Source of the DNA: Arthrobacter antioxidans | GTDB lineage: Bacteria > Actinomycetota > Actinomycetes > Actinomycetales > Micrococcaceae | Direction of reading: 5' to 3' | DNA length: 64,000 nt | NCBI RefSeq assembly: GCF_023100725.1 | Contig: NZ_CP095501.1 | Location: 1,550,001-1,614,000, forward strand | In this document: positions 8,001-16,440 of the stretch, piece by piece | Numbering within the stretch: position 1 is the first letter of the stretch | Layout of the letters: each line of letters starts with the position of its first letter | The notes under the pieces: model-generated | The model's database searches: none | The model's input: only the letters and a program-made list of their open reading frames with translations | Told to the model about the DNA's origin: nothing | Position numbers and translations under genes: made by a program

Positions 8001-9106
8001 CCCGCTTCGCCCAGGGCGTCGTCATCGGAAAGTTCTACCCGCCCCACGCCGGCCACCGTCACCTCATCAGCACGGCCGCGGAGCACTCCGACGAGCTCGC
8101 CGTCGTCGTGCTCGGCAACCGCTTCGAGAACATCGAGCTGGCAGACCGCGTGAAGTGGCTCGCCGCCGAGTTCGAGGAGACGAACGTGACCGTCCTCGGG
8201 ATGCCGAACGACTGCCCCGAGGACTACCAGTCACCGGCCATCTGGAAGGCCCACGACGAGGCGCTGCGCATCGCCCTCAGGATGAGGGGCGTCACGAGCA
8301 TCGACGCCGTCTTCAGCTCCGAGGAGTACGGACAGCAACTGGCCGAGCACTTCGGCGCCGCCCATGTCCTGGTGGACGCAGCGCGCACCGCCTACCCGGT
8401 CAGCGGGACCCTGTGCCGGGACGACCTCACCGCGGCCTGGCGGACCATCCTCAAGCCCGCCCGGCAGGACATGGCCGTCCGCATCATCCTCGTCGGCGCC
8501 GAGTCCACCGGTACCAGCACCCTGACGAGGGCCCTCACCGCGCACTACCGGAAGCGGTACCCCGAGCTCGTCGACGTCCCCGAGTTCGGCCGCCACTACA
8601 CCTACGACAAGTTCGCCGCCGCACAGGCCGAGAATCCCGACGCCGTCCTTGCCGACCTCGTCTGGACCGCCGAGGACTTCGCCGTGATCGGTGAACGGCA
8701 GAACGAGCTGGAGAACGAGGCCGCCGCGCGGTGCCCGCTGGTCATCGCCGACACCGACAGTCTCGCGACCACCCTGTGGGAGCGGTACTACCTCGGCGAA
8801 GGCAGCCACGGCTCCTACCGGGCCATGACGCAGCTGCCACGCCGGGACCTCTACCTGATCACCGACCACGAGGGCGTCGCCTTCGAGGACGACGGCTGGC
8901 GCGAAGGGGAGCACCGCCGGGCGGAGATGACCGAATGGTTCAAGGAGGAGTTGACCCGCGAGGGTCACTCCTGGATCCTCGTCTCCGGCGACCACGACCG
9001 GCGCAGGGCCACGGCGACGGAGGTCGTCGACCTGATCATCGCCCAGCGGAACCGCTTCACCTCCCCGCCCTGGGCCACCCGCACGGTACTGGCAGGACAG
9101 CCGTGA
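7997..9106 (+). CDS. nadR: Bifunctional NMN adenylyltransferase / ribosylnicotinamide kinase NadR
   Basis: NadR phosphorylates nicotinamide riboside and adenylylates the resulting NMN to NAD. The N-terminal nucleotidyltransferase domain has GKFYPPHAGH at residues 11-20. The kinase domain has a P-loop variant, GAESTGTST, at about residues 167-175, followed by an NRK-like region (DVPEFGRHYTYDKF, CPLVIADTDSLATTLWERYY). The protein has 369 residues and lacks the N-terminal DNA-binding domain of the enterobacterial NadR, so regulation is left to NrtR. The ATG shares four bases with the pnuC stop, and its own stop overlaps the GTG of nrtR (GTGA). I see no damage. Confidence 0.95.
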   Translation: MTRFAQGVVIGKFYPPHAGHRHLISTAAEHSDELAVVVLGNRFENIELADRVKWLAAEFEETNVTVLGMPNDCPEDYQSPAIWKAHDEALRIALRMRGVTSIDAVFSSEEYGQQLAEHFGAAHVLVDAARTAYPVSGTLCRDDLTAAWRTILKPARQDMAVRIILVGAESTGTSTLTRALTAHYRKRYPELVDVPEFGRHYTYDKFAAAQAENPDAVLADLVWTAEDFAVIGERQNELENEAAARCPLVIADTDSLATTLWERYYLGEGSHGSYRAMTQLPRRDLYLITDHEGVAFEDDGWREGEHRRAEMTEWFKEELTREGHSWILVSGDHDRRRATATEVVDLIIAQRNRFTSPPWATRTVLAGQP

Positions 9107-9870
9107 GCCTCGACGAAGAGCGGTTCCTCGAGAACTACGAGCCGAAGGACTATCCCTCGGTCGCCCTGGCCGTGGACCTCGTCGTCGTCGCCGTCCTCGG
9201 GAACACCCTGCACGCTGCCCTCGTCCGGCGCGGTGGACATCCCTTCAAGGGGCAGCTCGCCCTGCCCGGCGGCTTCGTCGGGCCGGGCGAGGACGCGCTG
9301 CAGGCCGCCTGGCGGGAGCTCGAGGAGGAGACCGGACTGGACCTCGGGGCACACCGCGCCCACGTCGAGCAGCTCGCCACCTACAGCTCACCCAGGCGCG
9401 ACCCGCGCATGCGCGTCGTCTCCATCGCCCACCTGGTGCTGCTCGCGACCGACGGCCGGTCGCTGCCCGAGCTCGACCCGGGCAGCGACGCCGCGGCCGC
9501 CCGATGGCATCCCGTCCACGAGGTCCTTGCCACCGAGACCCTGGCCTTCGACCACCGGGAGATCCTCGCCGCCGCCCTCGAGCGCCTCGCCGGCAAGATC
9601 GAATACACGCTCACCGCGGCGAAGCTCCTGCCCGAGGAATTCGCCCTCTACCAGCTGCGCCATGTCTACGAGGCCGTCTGGAACACCGAGAAGCTCGATG
9701 CCGGCAACTTCACCCGCAAGATGACCGGTGCCCTGACCGACACCGGACGGAAGGCGCTCCGCTCCAGGGGAGCTCCGGCGGCGCTCTTCATCGTGAAGGA
9801 CGACTACCTCAGCCCGCCCATGATGCGCCCCACCGCCGGACCGGCGCGCTCCGTCGACGGTCCTGCCTAG
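9103..9870 (+). CDS. nrtR: NrtR-type Nudix regulator of NAD metabolism
   Basis: The protein has 255 residues: an N-terminal Nudix domain and a C-terminal winged helix. The Nudix box is intact (GGFVGPGE at residues 56-63, then REL, EEETGL), so hydrolase activity on ADP-ribose-like ligands is possible, unlike many NrtR proteins with decayed boxes. The C-terminal part (IEYTLTAAKLLPEEFALYQLRHVYEAVW, then FTRKMTGAL) matches the NrtR DNA-binding region. NrtR proteins repress NAD salvage genes and are released by ADP-ribose or related products (established knowledge). GTG 9103 is coupled to the nadR stop. An ADP-ribose or sugar-nucleotide hydrolase alone is a less likely reading because of the C-terminal domain. 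Confidence 0.88.
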   Translation: MSLDEERFLENYEPKDYPSVALAVDLVVVAVLGNTLHAALVRRGGHPFKGQLALPGGFVGPGEDALQAAWRELEEETGLDLGAHRAHVEQLATYSSPRRDPRMRVVSIAHLVLLATDGRSLPELDPGSDAAAARWHPVHEVLATETLAFDHREILAAALERLAGKIEYTLTAAKLLPEEFALYQLRHVYEAVWNTEKLDAGNFTRKMTGALTDTGRKALRSRGAPAALFIVKDDYLSPPMMRPTAGPARSVDGPA

Positions 9871-9936
9871 GCCCTCCGGCATCCATCGAGCCGGGGTCCG
9901 CCCGGGTCACCCCACGACGATCGAAAGAGAGACACC

Positions 9937-10200
9937 GTGTCCGACACCATGCCGGTTGCCGTCCGGGCGATCAGGGTCACCAAGCCGCACCGGACCCTGA
10001 TCCTGCGGAGGACGAAGCTCCGCTCGTTCATCACCTTCGACGTCCGGTATGCGGACGGAACGGTCCAGCCCGACGTCGACCTCGACGCGGTGCTCAAGGG
10101 GGGCAGCTACCCCGCTGATTACTGGACCACGCGGCATGGTGCCCGGGCGGCGGTCGGCGAGTGGGTGGACTATCCCTACGGGCGACCGCTTCGCGCGTGA
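9937..10200 (+). CDS. Small protein of unknown function
   Basis: The protein has 87 residues: an N-terminal half that looks like beta strands (VAVRAIRVTKPHRTLILRRTKLRSFITFDVRYADG) and a C-terminal half rich in aromatic residues and Gly (GGSYPADYWTTRHGARAAVGEWVDYPYGRPL). I do not recognise a family. GAAAGAGAG precedes the GTG start at good spacing. It follows nrtR by 66 bp on the same strand and may share its transcript, but nothing links it to NAD metabolism. Confidence 0.6.
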   Translation: MSDTMPVAVRAIRVTKPHRTLILRRTKLRSFITFDVRYADGTVQPDVDLDAVLKGGSYPADYWTTRHGARAAVGEWVDYPYGRPLRA

Positions 10201-10266
10201 TCCCCCAAACGGGGAGCGGGGAGGAGGCCGGCGCGGTCACGACCTGTTGGACTCCACGGCAGGATC

Positions 10267-10671
10267 CTAGATCCGGCGCTTGTAATGGTCGTGGGTCAGC
10301 TTCAGCTGCTCGGCCCAGAACGCGTACTTCCGTTCCCGGGAGGCACCGAACTCGAGATGGCCGAGGTTCTCCGCGAGCATATAGAACTCACTCCCGGGCT
10401 CCCGTTCAACTTCCGAGAGCGTCGCGACCGACGAGAGCATGAACCGGCTGTGCAGGAGGTCCTCCTTCACGACGTCGGCGAGGAGCGCACCGAGGGCATC
10501 GCGGTCGGCATCCTGCGAGAGATCGAACGGTTCCGTATCGGTGTCCTTGCTCATCTGCTGATTGAGGTCCGCGTAGGTGATCAGTTCCTGCCGGCGGGCA
10601 GTGTGGACCATGATGCTGCGGGCAGCCTCCATGACTATGGCCCGGTCCTCGTCAGTGCGTGCGTGCGGCAT
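10267..10671 (-). CDS. Hypothetical protein, DxLxSxxxL/PGSEFYxLA type
   Basis: The 134-residue protein is mainly helical: an N-terminal helix (DEDRAIVMEAARSIMVHTARRQELITYADLNQQM), then ALGALLADVVKEDLLHSRFMLSSVATL, then EPGSEFYMLAENLG and a C-terminal FWAEQLKLTHDHYKRR. This recalls a family of small proteins of unknown function common in accessory regions, with a YxxL..LL..V..D....S.LV.....PGxGFFxLA..LG...FW pattern. That likeness is from memory and by eye. GGAAGGGG sits 4 nt before ATG 10671. The frame extends upstream to 10719 but without support. It is monocistronic. Confidence 0.65.
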   Translation of the reverse strand: MPHARTDEDRAIVMEAARSIMVHTARRQELITYADLNQQMSKDTDTEPFDLSQDADRDALGALLADVVKEDLLHSRFMLSSVATLSEVEREPGSEFYMLAENLGHLEFGASRERKYAFWAEQLKLTHDHYKRRI

Positions 10672-10827
10672 GCTGCCCCTTCCGTCGGCTTCGGAAAGCC
10701 TATCCGTCCCAGCTCCCATGATCTTCCTGTACTCCGGGAGGGCTCGACCGTGCGCTCCCGGAGCGGAGCCTCCTTCCCCGGGAGAACGAGGCGGGTCCTG
10801 CCTTTACACGGTGGTGCGGGGCGGTAT

Positions 10828-11244
10828 ATGGCTTGGCCTATGCGAAGTCATCACGTGAGCAGGATCATCACGGCATCCCAGGAGGCTGTCTACGAGTTCG
10901 CGTCCGACATCGGCAATCTCCCGAAGTGGGCGGCCGGTCTCGCGCAGTCGGAGGTGGTGCAGGAGGGGCGGAATCTGTTCGTCGAGTCCCCGATGGGGCG
11001 TGTCCGGATCCAGTTCGTGGAACGGAACCGGTTCGGGGTGCTCGATCACGACGTCGTCCTGCCGTCCGGGACCATCGTCACCAATCCGATGCGGGTGCTC
11101 GCTCACCCGGATGGAGCCGAAGTGATCTTCACCGTTCGCCAGATCGAGCTCAGCGATGTGGAGTTCGCCCGGGATATCAGGATGGTCGAAGCCGACCTGG
11201 CTCGTCTCGCAGTCCTGGTGAGCAATCCTCCGGGCGTCGAATAG
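10828..11244 (+). CDS. SRPBCC family protein
   Basis: The protein has about 138 residues in the START/Bet v1-like fold: SRIITASQEAVYEFASDIGNLPKWAAGLAQSEV is the usual first strand and helices of polyketide cyclase/SRPBCC proteins, and the long C-terminal helix is FARDIRMVEADLARLAVLVS. Such proteins bind hydrophobic ligands; the ligand is unknown here. ATG 10828 and ATG 10840 (MRSHHVSR) are both possible starts, and the fold begins after the second. It is followed by a DUF1905 protein on the same strand about 110 bp later. Confidence 0.75.
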   Translation: MAWPMRSHHVSRIITASQEAVYEFASDIGNLPKWAAGLAQSEVVQEGRNLFVESPMGRVRIQFVERNRFGVLDHDVVLPSGTIVTNPMRVLAHPDGAEVIFTVRQIELSDVEFARDIRMVEADLARLAVLVSNPPGVE

Positions 11245-11352
11245 GCGATCTGCGCGCGGGCCGGGAACGGGCGTACGGGAGAGATGAATCGATGGACGCC
11301 CGCAATTCTTTCGGGCACGCTGATCGGGAAGGGCGAAAGAAGGGTATCCGTG

Positions 11353-11640
11353 ATGAGTACGATTCTGGGTCCTATGGACCTCCGGTTCACTGCTCCGATC
11401 GGGGTGGAGGTCAAGGGTGACCTGTGGGCGTGTGTCGAGGTTCCCGACTCGAAGGGACTGTTCGGCACCGGCAAGGCGGTAAGGGTAGCTGGGAGCGTCG
11501 ACGGTGAACCTTTTGCTGTTGCCCTGATGCCCACAGGGAAGGGCGGGCACATGCTGTCGATCAGCGCGAGACTGCGGAAGAAGATCGGCAAAGGGCTCGG
11601 GGACGACGTCGTGATCCACATTTCTGAGCGCCTGACCTGA
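11353..11640 (+). CDS. DUF1905 domain-containing protein
   Basis: The 95-residue protein matches the DUF1905 pattern: FTAPIGVEVKGDLWACVEVPD, then VRVAGSVDGEPFAVALMPTGKGGHMLSISARLRKKIGKGLGDDVVIHI. The family forms a small beta-barrel of unknown function, often fused to or beside YdeI/OmpD-like or SRPBCC genes. The frame is open from 11284, but AGAAGGG at 11338-11344 lies 8 nt before ATG 11353, and the domain starts there. The SRPBCC gene just upstream suggests a two-gene unit. Confidence 0.75.
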   Translation: MSTILGPMDLRFTAPIGVEVKGDLWACVEVPDSKGLFGTGKAVRVAGSVDGEPFAVALMPTGKGGHMLSISARLRKKIGKGLGDDVVIHISERLT

Positions 11641-11687
11641 AGGCCACTGACGGCGGCGCATCGGTGTGCTCTCCACTTCCCGAAGAG

Positions 11688-12410
11688 CTAGAGGTGTCGG
11701 AGGTACCGCTCGGGTGCGGTGAGGAAGGCTTGCCAGGCGGTGACGAGATTCAGGTCTTCCCAAGGTCGGGGACGCAGGCCCCAGCTGCCGACTTCGAGGA
11801 TCTGCGCCTGAGGTAGTGCTGCCAGGAGAGGTGAGTGCGTGGACATGATCACCTGCGACTTCCCTGAGGCGACAAGTTCTTTGAGGACACCGAGCAGGGC
11901 CAGGCATCCTGAGAAGGAGAGGGCCGATTCAGGTTCGTCGAGGACCCACAGGCCGGGGCCGCGGAAGCGGTCGACGACCAGCTCGAGGAAGGACTCGCCG
12001 TGGGACATCTCGTGGAACGGAACATTCGGCCCCGTGGTGCTCGGATTCGATTCGAGGTAGGTGAAGAAACCATGCATGGTCTCGGCGCGCAGGAAGTACC
12101 CGCGGCGGGTGGCGCCGGCGTTCCGGACCAGCTGGAGGTGGTCTGCGAGCACAGACTCGGTGGAGCGTGTCGAGTGCCGGGCGCCGGTGGATCCGCCCTC
12201 GGGGGAGAGCCCGTAGGCCAGGGCGATGGCCTCGACGATGGTGGACTTCCCCGACCCGTTCTCACCGACCAGGACGGTGGCGGGACCGAGATCGAGCCCC
12301 TCATCGAGGATGGTGGTGACAGGGGCCAGCGTGGCCGGCCATATCCGCCGGTCGAGCGTGTTCTTCGGGTGCTCGGTGAGTCTCCGGAGGGGGAATCTTT
12401 CGAAGGCCAT
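11688..12410 (-). CDS. AAA family ATPase (ABC/SMC-like, solitary)
   Basis: The 240-residue protein belongs to the small RecF/SMC-like ATPase group. Walker A is GENGSGKST at residues 49-57. A signature-like segment MSHGESFLELVVDRF comes before Walker B (GLWVLDEPESAL), and THSPLL is the switch histidine region. There is no long coiled coil and no TOPRIM or nuclease domain, so it is not an OLD nuclease by itself. The frame runs up to 12644, but ATG 12410 begins the conserved part. CACACT lies 6 nt before this ATG, indicating a leaderless mRNA. It is divergent from the coiled-coil/membrane pair at 12665. Its biological role is unknown. Confidence 0.82.
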   Translation of the reverse strand: MAFERFPLRRLTEHPKNTLDRRIWPATLAPVTTILDEGLDLGPATVLVGENGSGKSTIVEAIALAYGLSPEGGSTGARHSTRSTESVLADHLQLVRNAGATRRGYFLRAETMHGFFTYLESNPSTTGPNVPFHEMSHGESFLELVVDRFRGPGLWVLDEPESALSFSGCLALLGVLKELVASGKSQVIMSTHSPLLAALPQAQILEVGSWGLRPRPWEDLNLVTAWQAFLTAPERYLRHL

Positions 12411-12416
12411 GCGCTC

Positions 12417-12422
12417 AGTGTG
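12417..12422 (-). promoter_or_regulatory. -10 box for leaderless transcription of the AAA ATPase gene
   Basis: On the minus strand CACACT is followed by 6 nt (GAGCGC) and then the ATG at 12410. No Shine-Dalgarno lies between them. Confidence 0.4.
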
Positions 12423-12664
12423 CCAGCCTCCACCAATGCGGCTCCCGGATTCCACCGGGTATCCGGCTCGATCACCACCCGGCACGGAATTCGCAATCCT
12501 GCAGCGCAGATGCAGGTGCAGGATCTTGTCCGGTCTGTCGCACAGAAAAGGACACACGTGGATGTGAGCCGTGAGAGGGGAGCAATCCGGTTCCGAGGAA
12601 TAGGCTGGTTCTTGCCGTGGCAGATTGCCCGCGAGTCCTACCACCGAGGATGGAGATCGACCCG

Positions 12665-13228
12665 ATGCGGAGTGCGCACCGTGCTGAAGAAAGCACCGAC
12701 AATTATGCGGTGTTCATGGATCGCCTCGAAAACGCAGTCGTCACCCTTCGGGAGAAGCGTGCATTGGTGGATCTGGCCGCACCGCTGGTCGCTGAACTGT
12801 ACAGGGAGAACCAGGTTGGGCATCAGGGCTGGGTCGATCGACGACGGGAAGTCGAGGCGGCTATCGATGAGTATCGTGGCGACACAACCGGCTACGAACT
12901 GCTTGCCGACCTTCTGCGGGATGCGACCACCCTCGAGCGGACATTCGAAGAGCGAACACGGCGCCTCGAGGGTAAGCGCCGGATGATCGAGGACAGGCAC
13001 AAGGATCTTGACGCGTCCCTCATGGAGCTGGAACAGAGCAAGGCGAAACTGGATCTTTCTCGGATGCTCACCCAGGACAGAAGTGCACTGAGTCGGACAA
13101 TGTCTCAGGATCGAAGCGTTATGGGAACGGCCGTCACCGGGGGAATCGACGCTGAGCTCGAGTCGGCCCGAGAAGCAGTGTTCCTCGCCGAAGCACTAGT
13201 GGAAGTCAAGGGTCACCATGCGCAATGA
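12665..13228 (+). CDS. Coiled-coil protein of unknown function
   Basis: The 187-residue protein is almost entirely helical and highly charged. A long heptad-like region (about residues 75-130, TTLERTFEERTRRLEGKRRMIEDRHKDLDASLMELEQSKAKLD, described in part) should form a coiled coil. Two similar short units, MLTQDRSALSRT and MSQDRSVMGTA, follow. I know no family. The frame is open from 12617; ATG 12665 has GGAG 9 nt upstream and is preferred over ATG 12650. The stop overlaps the ATG of the membrane protein behind it (ATGA), so the two are made together and probably act together. GC looks lower than in the flanking core genes. Confidence 0.65.
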   Translation: MRSAHRAEESTDNYAVFMDRLENAVVTLREKRALVDLAAPLVAELYRENQVGHQGWVDRRREVEAAIDEYRGDTTGYELLADLLRDATTLERTFEERTRRLEGKRRMIEDRHKDLDASLMELEQSKAKLDLSRMLTQDRSALSRTMSQDRSVMGTAVTGGIDAELESAREAVFLAEALVEVKGHHAQ

Positions 13229-13806
13229 CTGAAGACAAAGAAATCATCATGGCGAAGTTCGACGACAAGGACTGGAAGGACTATGCTTCCTTCTCCTTCT
13301 TCTACTTCGTCGGGACCTTTCTGGTTTATGCCTTCCTATGGGCGCTGGTTCCGTTGGCCGCACTTCTCTTCGTGCCGGAATTGAGAAGTCCGACCTATGT
13401 CATCGTATTTTCCTGCACCCTCGGCCTTGCGTGGACCATCAAGTTCTGGAGATCGACTTCCATGAAGGTCAAAGCACGTCTCTCCACCTGTAGTGATCGA
13501 ATCAACGTGGTGTTGACGGAACTCTCCGGAAATCCGGCACAGAACATGACGCCCGAACAACTTGAGCAGTTGATCGTCTCGGGCGCGAGGCACGAGTTCG
13601 ATGTGAACGGGGTCCCGGGAGCCTATCTTTTGGTCCGCAAGGAACAGGAACCCGAGGTGGAGAAGAATGCGGGCGGGAGAACCGGCAAGAAAGACGCCAG
13701 TAAGGTGAACAAGTGCTGGCAGGTAGCGATTGGCGTCGAGGCGCCGCCGCACGGTACCGAGAGCTTCGATCGTTTGTTCCATGCAGCGACAAGTGGCAGC
13801 CGGTAG
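13225..13806 (+). CDS. Two-TM membrane protein of unknown function, coupled to a coiled-coil protein
   Basis: The 193-residue protein has two hydrophobic segments close to the N-terminus (about residues 22-52, FSFFYFVGTFLVYAFLWALVPLAALLFV, and 56-72, YVIVFSCTLGLAWTIKF). A cytoplasmic domain with mixed charge follows (MKVKARLSTCSDRINVVLTEL, then GVPGAYLLVRKEQEPEVEKNAGG). No family is recognised. The ATG overlaps the stop of the upstream coiled-coil gene. The pair looks like a membrane anchor plus cytoplasmic coiled-coil partner, which is an inference from layout only. Confidence 0.65.
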   Translation: MTEDKEIIMAKFDDKDWKDYASFSFFYFVGTFLVYAFLWALVPLAALLFVPELRSPTYVIVFSCTLGLAWTIKFWRSTSMKVKARLSTCSDRINVVLTELSGNPAQNMTPEQLEQLIVSGARHEFDVNGVPGAYLLVRKEQEPEVEKNAGGRTGKKDASKVNKCWQVAIGVEAPPHGTESFDRLFHAATSGSR

Positions 13807-13961
13807 AGCGTCCCTCCATCGTCTCCTCATCCCGCGCCATCGCCGCACCCGGCGACGACCTCGGCTGGAGCGTCCCGAGCGGTGAGCTGTTCCAGTGGTG
13901 GTCCGACCGGGTGGGCGCGACCGGTCTGGCACTATGCGGGCGCCGACTGAGGGAGACCGGC

Positions 13962-15032
13962 CTAGCGAGTGGAGTTTGCCAACTCGTAGAAGCGGAAAAA
14001 GCCGAAATCCTGGATGGGAAGAATCTTGAACTCGTCGAAACCGGCGGCCGAGGCATAGCGACGCAACGTCTCAGGGCGCATGACCGTGCCAGTTCCCGCG
14101 CTGTTCGGGTGCGACATCCCATCCGGCAGGCAGATCAGTAGGCTGAATCCGTACATGAGTCGCTCGACCTCGGTACCGGGAGGATTGAAAATCTCGGCGA
14201 CGGCTTCATCCACGACAACCGCTGTTCCACCCTGTTTCAATGACCGTCGTACACCAGAGAGCACGTCCTGGGGATAGGGCATGTCGTGTAGGCATTCGAA
14301 GGCAAATACTGCGTCGAATTGGTCAGCCGGCAATCCGGAGGCGTCCAGGTGATGAAATTCAACGGCGCTACCGGCGTCCGCCGCATTGGTGCGCGCAAGA
14401 TCCACCGATGCCGCGTCGATATCGAAGCCGGTGACCCGCGCGGACGGAAAGACCTCCGCGAGGGCGATGGTCGACCATCCGCCGCCGCTGCCGATGTCTG
14501 CTATCTCAACACCGGGCTCCTGCAGCCGGGCAACCAGCTCGGGAACCTGGTTCAAAGCAGTCCCGAGTTCCTGTTCGAACCACGGGCGGTTCATGTCGGC
14601 CTGTGATTCCCGGACCTCATCGCCGAAGTCCTCCCAGCTGACGCCGGCGCCGGCCCTGTAAGCGTCCTGTAGCCCTGGTAGCTGCACCGCAGCACCTGCA
14701 AGCATCCGGGCGAGGGGTGCAAGGTAGTTCAGGCTATTCGCGTTCGTGAGTACCTCAGCGGCAGCTGGTGGCAGGCGAAAGCGGGGAGCTTCGCCGTCGT
14801 CGTCCGCAGCGACAAGACCGGTGGTTGCCTGCTGGTGAAGCCATTCACGGGCATAGCGCTCCGACGTTCCTGTGCGTGCCGCGAGCTCGGACGGCGTCGC
14901 CGGCCCTTCGGCCGCAAGGCTCCTGTACCAGCCGAGGCGGTCCCCGAGATGTATGGAGAGCACGTCCATCATGCCCAGTGCCGCGGCAAGAACGCGCTCA
15001 GCGATGGCTTCAGCGTCTGGCTCCTCATCCAT
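13962..15032 (-). CDS. Class I SAM-dependent methyltransferase with N-terminal winged helix
   Basis: The 356-residue protein has a winged-helix-like N-terminal domain (PSELAARTGTSERYAREWLHQQATTGLV, about residues 45-75) of the kind that dimerises small-molecule methyltransferases. A Rossmann methyltransferase domain follows, with motif I IADIGSGGGWST, the acidic residue of motif II in VTGFDIDAAS, and FAFECLHDMPYPQDVL. It resembles the Rv2258c-type group; the substrate is unknown. The frame is open to 15302, but GGGAGGAAAG lies immediately before ATG 15032, making that start certain. It is divergent from an alpha/beta hydrolase 299 bp away. Confidence 0.85.
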   Translation of the reverse strand: MDEEPDAEAIAERVLAAALGMMDVLSIHLGDRLGWYRSLAAEGPATPSELAARTGTSERYAREWLHQQATTGLVAADDDGEAPRFRLPPAAAEVLTNANSLNYLAPLARMLAGAAVQLPGLQDAYRAGAGVSWEDFGDEVRESQADMNRPWFEQELGTALNQVPELVARLQEPGVEIADIGSGGGWSTIALAEVFPSARVTGFDIDAASVDLARTNAADAGSAVEFHHLDASGLPADQFDAVFAFECLHDMPYPQDVLSGVRRSLKQGGTAVVVDEAVAEIFNPPGTEVERLMYGFSLLICLPDGMSHPNSAGTGTVMRPETLRRYASAAGFDEFKILPIQDFGFFRFYELANSTR

Positions 15033-15331
15033 CTTTCCTCCCACAAGCATTTCAACACTGGACGCGTGCAGCCAAGGATGAACCTGCTGTCCATGCTTTG
15101 CAAGAGGCTCTTGAAGCCCCCACGCCTTGCGGACGTCAGGGCTATCTCCAATCTGAGGCATCGGTGAGAACACGCAGCGGTTCATGAGACCGTGGTCTGC
15201 GGGCATGTGGTGGTCGGACCTACCCGTGTGCCCTGCGCTCAGTGCCGTTCGGGCCGTCAGGTGTTCCGTTCGTGGCCAGGGCTTCCGGCCAGTGCAGTGC
15301 ACTGCCGCGTAGACGGCAGGGAAAGGTGAGC

Positions 15332-16162
15332 ATGTCCCGGTCGGAGTGGATCCAGGTCCCGCTTGCGGACGCGGTGGTGGAGGCCCAGGTGCGTGGGAGG
15401 GGCGAGCCCGTCGTACTGATTCAGACCGCCGTTACCGCTGACGAATTCCTGCCCCTCGCGGTCCAGGGTGAATTGGCTGACGCTTATCAGGTCATTGTCT
15501 ATCACCGCCGTGGCTACGGGGGCAGCAGTCCTGTCGACGGACGCGGTTCGGTGGAGCGGGACGCGAGGGACTGCGAACAGCTACTGGACGCGCTCGGCGT
15601 TGAGAAGGCACACCTATTCGGGGGGTCCTACAGCGGGGCCGTGGCCCTGCAACTGGCCGCATCCGCTCCGAATCGGGTCCACACACTGTGCCTGGCCGAA
15701 CCACCACCGGTACACACCCCGACGGCTGACAAATTTCGCAGCGCAAACGCTCGACTCACGGCTTACTACCGGCAACACGGATCAGCGGCGGCGATGGACT
15801 ACTTCATGACACGCCTTACGGGATCCGGGTGGCGAACAGAACTCGAAGCAATGCTCCCTGGCGGAACCGCGCAGGTTGAACGTGACGCCGACACGTTCTT
15901 CGCCACCGATATACCGTCGCTCCTTGCGTGGCGCTTCGGCGCGGAGGATGCGGCAAGGATCACCCAGCCTGTCCTCTATGTGGGCGGAACCGAGAGTGGA
16001 CCGTGGTTCGCCGAAGTAGGAGAACTCATGCTCCGTTGGCTCCCGCAGGCCGAGGAAGCAATGTTGAGCGGAGCGGATCATTCCCTGGCACTCACCCACG
16101 CTCCGCAGCTGGCGAGAGCCCTTGCGGGTTTTCTCCGCAAACACCCCATGGAGCGGCAGTAG
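15332..16162 (+). CDS. Alpha/beta hydrolase
   Basis: The 276-residue protein has the standard alpha/beta hydrolase order. The oxyanion region is shifted to VVLIQTAVTADEFLPLA, YHRRGYGGSS follows, the nucleophile elbow is GGSYSG (catalytic Ser), and the catalytic His is in SGADHSLALTHAPQLA. An acidic residue in YVGGTESGPWFAE could complete the triad. AAAGGTGAG supports ATG 15332 rather than the upstream in-frame GTG at 15242. The substrate cannot be deduced. The divergent neighbour is a methyltransferase, so the two may share a control region. Confidence 0.82.
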   Translation: MSRSEWIQVPLADAVVEAQVRGRGEPVVLIQTAVTADEFLPLAVQGELADAYQVIVYHRRGYGGSSPVDGRGSVERDARDCEQLLDALGVEKAHLFGGSYSGAVALQLAASAPNRVHTLCLAEPPPVHTPTADKFRSANARLTAYYRQHGSAAAMDYFMTRLTGSGWRTELEAMLPGGTAQVERDADTFFATDIPSLLAWRFGAEDAARITQPVLYVGGTESGPWFAEVGELMLRWLPQAEEAMLSGADHSLALTHAPQLARALAGFLRKHPMERQ

Positions 16163-16440
16163 CGCCTTAGGAGGGCCGGAACGTATCGGGTGGATCGAAT
16201 GAACCCGGAATCCTCGGTGATTCCTGCTCAGCGCCCGTATCCCAGCAATGTCTCAGGGCGTTCATTATCGGTGCAGGTATGGCAGCGGCGGTGCGCATAA
16301 CGGTTCAGGCACTTTGCCTGCGGGCTATATCCGGACGTCGAATTCGGAGGTAATGTCCGCCAGGGGGGAGAAGCAGTGCAGTGTTCTTGCCAGGTCATTC
16401 CTCGCCATTCATGCCACTTCTTCCTCAGGAAACTCTGACC

